Shown here: one piece after another, positions 17,594 through 20,000 of the stretch
How the letters are laid out: each line of letters begins with the position of its first letter
Numbering within the stretch: position 1 is the stretch's first letter
From: Symsagittifera roscoffensis
Taxonomy: Eukaryota > Xenacoelomorpha > Acoela > Convolutidae
NCBI RefSeq assembly: GCF_963678635.1
Contig: NW_026971652.1
Coordinates: forward strand, 1-20,000
DNA length: 20,000 nucleotides
Direction of reading: 5' to 3'
Notes under the pieces: generated by a model
Database searches by the model: none
What the model saw: the letters and a program-made list of their open reading frames with translations, nothing else
What the model was told of the DNA's origin: nothing
Translations under genes and position numbers: made by a program

Positions 17594-18335
17594 GATAAGG
17601 GAGGGAAGCGATCGAGGCGGAAACGAACATCCGGCACAGTGAAATTTATCGCAGACCGTCGGGAATGCGATATTTGGTGGGATCGACATAGGCTCCAATG
17701 TGTAGAAGCAGATACCCAGTGCATTTCGTAGCGGTGGATGTGAAGAGTACAATCCTTCTCAGTGCCGAAATGCGTACGACTAGCAATAAAGTCAGAAAAA
17801 TTTTACGAATTACTGTGCAAAATGTTCTCAGCGGTTCCGGAGAGAACTAAAGAGGAGTTAGAATCGATATTGGGAAAGAAGTTCATGGGATACGCCCGTG
17901 GGAACTTCAGTGAGTTTGAAAGACAAAAGCAGAGAGGATCAACAGTCACGGATTACAATGCAGTAGATGAGAACGATGAAGTCCACCGAGTGATGATGGA
18001 AGTAGAACCACTACTGGAAGCTTCGGGAAAACGTAACTGGAGGAGCATCATGTCAACACATGATGAGTTCCCCTGCCATTGCTTACTACAAACATGGTGT
18101 TACCCCGGGCGTAGTAATCTGGTGTTGATCTGGGACTGTGGAGAGCTGCTATCCATGGGTTTACCAGACTCATCACGGCCCATAACGATAGTGATAGTGG
18201 GAGTTATGATGGCGATACGGTGGCTGGAAGCTCATGTGAAGGAGAACAATAGACAGGAGGCACCAACAAGAGAACAATTCCGATGGAAGCGAAAAAATTA
18301 TGGGCAAGAAGACAACTGATGCCATGGTTTAGAGC
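17594..18335 (+). pseudogene. Unidentified ORF D of the 3' block, frameshifted
   Basis: The longest open frame is 17762-18319 (185 codons; the stop is TGA at 18317), containing FYELLCKMFSAVPERTKEEL, SILGKKFMGYARGNFSEFER and EVHRVMMEVEPLLEASGKR. After about 18060 protein-like segments are also found in the other two frames: SSPAIAYYKHGVTPGVVIW and LWRAAIHGFTRLITAHND, then PMEAKKLWARRQLMPWFRAN and AWLYEYAKKIWRRFGA. This suggests one longer protein with at least two indels, running up to the junction with the duplicated integrase at 18375. At 17594-17761 coding sense is doubtful. I recognise no family. The aromatic-rich C-terminal segments would be the best queries for a structure-based search. 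Confidence 0.42.
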
Positions 18336-18354
18336 CAACATGACTGCATGGTTG
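18336..18354 (+). repeat. Short hairpin with ACTG tetraloop and bulge
   Basis: CATG, loop ACTG, CATG, then one bulged G (18351) and CAA/TTG pairing. TGACTGCA is at 18341-18348. The stem is weak, but it has the same loop and the same bulged G as at 17425-17449. It lies about 20 bp before the integrase duplication junction. Confidence 0.4.
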
Positions 18355-18374
18355 TACGAATATGCCAAGAAGAT

Positions 18375-19857
18375 TTGGCGAAGATTTGGTGCATTAAGAT
18401 GAAAGATGACACGCATCAGCCAGATGAAATGAATAGTCAGATGAGGGTCATGAAGAAAAACTTGAAGGCGAGATACAGACCTACTAAGAGCACAGAAAAA
18501 TGACTGCATGACGAGCAACCTGAAAAGGTGGATCGAAAATGGACCTCCGGACAAAGGCGATCTGGAGGAGGACAGTTATCGCGTTCTGAGACAGTATTTA
18601 TGCAGAATGAGGGAAGGTTATATCTGAACAAGGACGGGATCGTGGCTTGCGAGAAAAGAGAAGAGGACAAAGTCCTGTACAAATACAATGCGATAGTGTT
18701 GCCGCAACTCTATCAAACAGAATTTTTATTCAGCTCACATGATCAGATGGGCCATCAGGGAATCTACAAAGTATAACAGAGGATTATGAAACTATTTGAT
18801 TGGCCTGGAATGAAAAAAGCATGCGAGAAGTGGGCAACAGCATGTCTGTCATGCCAACAGGTCAAGGACTCAAGGAAGTTGCGATTTCCCTTGCAGTCGA
18901 TCGAGTCATCTGAATTTAACGAGGTGGTACAGATTGATCACCAAAAGATATGCATGACAGACAGTGGTTACAATCAAGTCTTGGTCATGATAGATCATTT
19001 CACGAAGTATGCAGAGGCCATGCCCTGCATAACTGCCTCAGCAGAAGAGACTTGCGATCACCTAATCAACACGTGGATAGCAAGACATGGTTGTCAGATG
19101 ACGTTGCAATCGGGTAACGGAACATCTTTCGTGGGAGAACTTACGAAAGAGCTTATGCGACGTTCGCAGGTGGCTCAAGCCCACTCCATGACATATCATC
19201 CCCAGACGAATGGCTTAGTGGAAAGGCAAAATAGAACGTTAGTGTCGATGCTGAGGGTATATTGTTCCAGTTACATGACCGATTGGGGCAGATATCTTCC
19301 ACAGGTGATGGGAGCCTACAATAGCGCGCAACAATCCACCACCGGAGTTAGTCCACACATGATGCTAACTGGACACGAGAAGTCTTCGCCCTTGACTTTC
19401 TTTTACCCGGAGTATGAGGGGAAGAAAACATCACCACAAGTCTATGTAAGGGATGTGATTAGACGTCAACAAATGTTAAAAGACTTGTGTAGACGGAACA
19501 CTCAGCAGGCACAGGCAAGGCAGAGGAAACGATTCGATAAGAAAGCAGCTTGTGCAAAAGCTAACTCGGTAGGAGACTACGTATGGGTATTTCAGAACGT
19601 TATACCACCGAAAAGAACGAAAAAGCTCCTAAAAATGGAGGGAACCCTTCAGGAGGGACGATTTTATAGACTGAGTACAGGCAGAGCCTCTCACTACGAG
19701 AACATCAAACCACACAATCCATCGACCGAGGACTGGTGTATACCTGCAGACATGGAAGAGGGGGATTATCTGATGATGGACCCTGATTTTGAGGTCAACG
19801 AAAAGGGCACCAGGGAAAAGAACGATGGAAATGAGGTCGTAGAGGAAGGAACAAGTC
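18375..19857 (+). repeat. Integrase duplication, copy 2 (pair with 13204-14688)
   Basis: Direct repeat of 13204-14688. At the left junction GAAGATTTGG occurs twice within 22 bp (18369 and 18381), once in the flank and once in the repeat, so short homology may have guided the join. The right end of homology is at AACAAGTC; from there copy 1 and copy 2 differ completely. Confidence 0.95.
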
Positions 19858-20000
19858 CACCACTGGACCTAGATCCCAACGAGGTGATCGAAGCAGATGA
19901 AGAAACCTTACCCTACGCAGAGGAGGACTGGCAAGACCCCGAACAAAAGGAGGTCACCAAGAATTTGAAGCCGGACATTCCGTTTACGATGCAGACTCGA
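18501..20000 (+). pseudogene. Gypsy integrase, copy 2, and acidic tail: catalytic Asp replaced by Gly
   Basis: The HHCC part is read with a one-base deletion near 18596 relative to copy 1 and carries the shared TAA at 18774. From 18777 the frame is open for 408 codons to the window edge. The first Asp (18936) and the Glu (19221) are present, but the second catalytic Asp codon GAT is GGT at 19113-19115 (LQSGNGTSF), which should abolish strand transfer. Unlike copy 1, the A run at 19631-19635 has five A and the frame continues through LQEGRFYRLSTGRASHYENI and STEDWCIPADMEEGDYLMMD into an acidic tail, SPPLDLDPNEVIEADEETLP, and EEDWQDPEQKEVTKNLKPD. This tail is absent after copy 1. I expect it to continue past the edge toward a segment like the one at 14693. 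Confidence 0.9.

Larger units (their letters stand above)
6240..20000 (+). mobile_element. Degenerate Ty3/Gypsy-type LTR retrotransposon with macro-domain tail and a duplicated integrase
   Basis: Plus-strand domains follow the Gypsy order: gag capsid, zinc knuckles, aspartic protease (LDTGA), RT (LDLGSAF, YVDD), RNase H (TDAS), linker, integrase (HHCC, D,D-35-E). Two atypical parts follow: a macro domain and an unidentified ORF block. A second, nearly identical integrase segment follows from 18375 to the edge. RNase H precedes integrase, which separates Gypsy from Copia. Stops and indels in almost every domain show a dead copy. The LTRs, primer-binding site and polypurine tract could not be located, so the left boundary is a guess and the right end lies outside the window. 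Confidence 0.88.

Noticed and set aside
15747-18319. Envelope glycoprotein
   Set aside because: No signal peptide, Cys pattern, furin site or transmembrane anchor could be seen in any frame.

Overview
The window looks like repeat-rich nuclear DNA of an invertebrate animal. I see no host protein-coding gene, tRNA or rRNA that I can support. Nearly everything recognisable is transposon-derived: a decayed non-LTR retrotransposon on the minus strand at the left, a non-coding stretch with minisatellite and palindromic DNA, and a large decayed Ty3/Gypsy-type LTR retrotransposon on the plus strand from about 6.2 kb to the right edge. A metazoan host is inferred from the element types only (a CR1/jockey-like LINE whose first ORF has a PHD finger, and a Gypsy element with a very long gag-pol); I cannot name the species.

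Layout. 1-1668 (minus): ORF2 of the LINE, apurinic-type endonuclease followed by the first part of the reverse transcriptase, cut by the window edge. 1700-2476 (minus): ORF1 with a PHD finger, a charged middle and a CR1-like C-terminal domain. 2477-6230: no genes. This stretch holds two 18-bp perfect palindromes (one containing a CRE site), a 69-bp direct repeat whose copies flank a 71-bp fragment of the LINE ORF1, a ten-copy 25/28-bp minisatellite at 5384-5648, and dispersed copies of the minisatellite core. 6240-6420: AT-rich repeats and a TATA-like box, a possible 5' leader or LTR of the Gypsy element.

Gypsy element. In order: gag with an N-terminal coiled coil, capsid region and two zinc knuckles (6465-9146); connector (9134-9611); aspartic protease (9612-10555); RT-RNase H (10549-12629); acidic linker with a 22-residue repeat (12630-13330); integrase (13204-14702); polyprotein tail ending in a macro domain of the TARG1/OARD1 type (14693-15679); then a 2.6-kb block of ORFs I cannot identify (15747-18319), in the place where env would sit. 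Many stops and frameshifts show that this copy is dead, although the catalytic residues of protease, RT, RNase H and the first integrase survive. A second integrase copy (18375-19857, ten differences in 1.48 kb from the first) follows and reads on to the window edge.

The most interesting points are (1) the macro domain at the end of a retrotransposon polyprotein, with its expected catalytic Lys and Asp positions changed; (2) the unidentified 3' ORF block; (3) a family of hairpins with unrelated stems but the same ACTG tetraloop, mostly built around the octamer TGACTGCA, which occurs nine times, all on the plus strand; and (4) the two almost identical integrase copies with complementary defects. 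All family calls rest on motifs read by eye.
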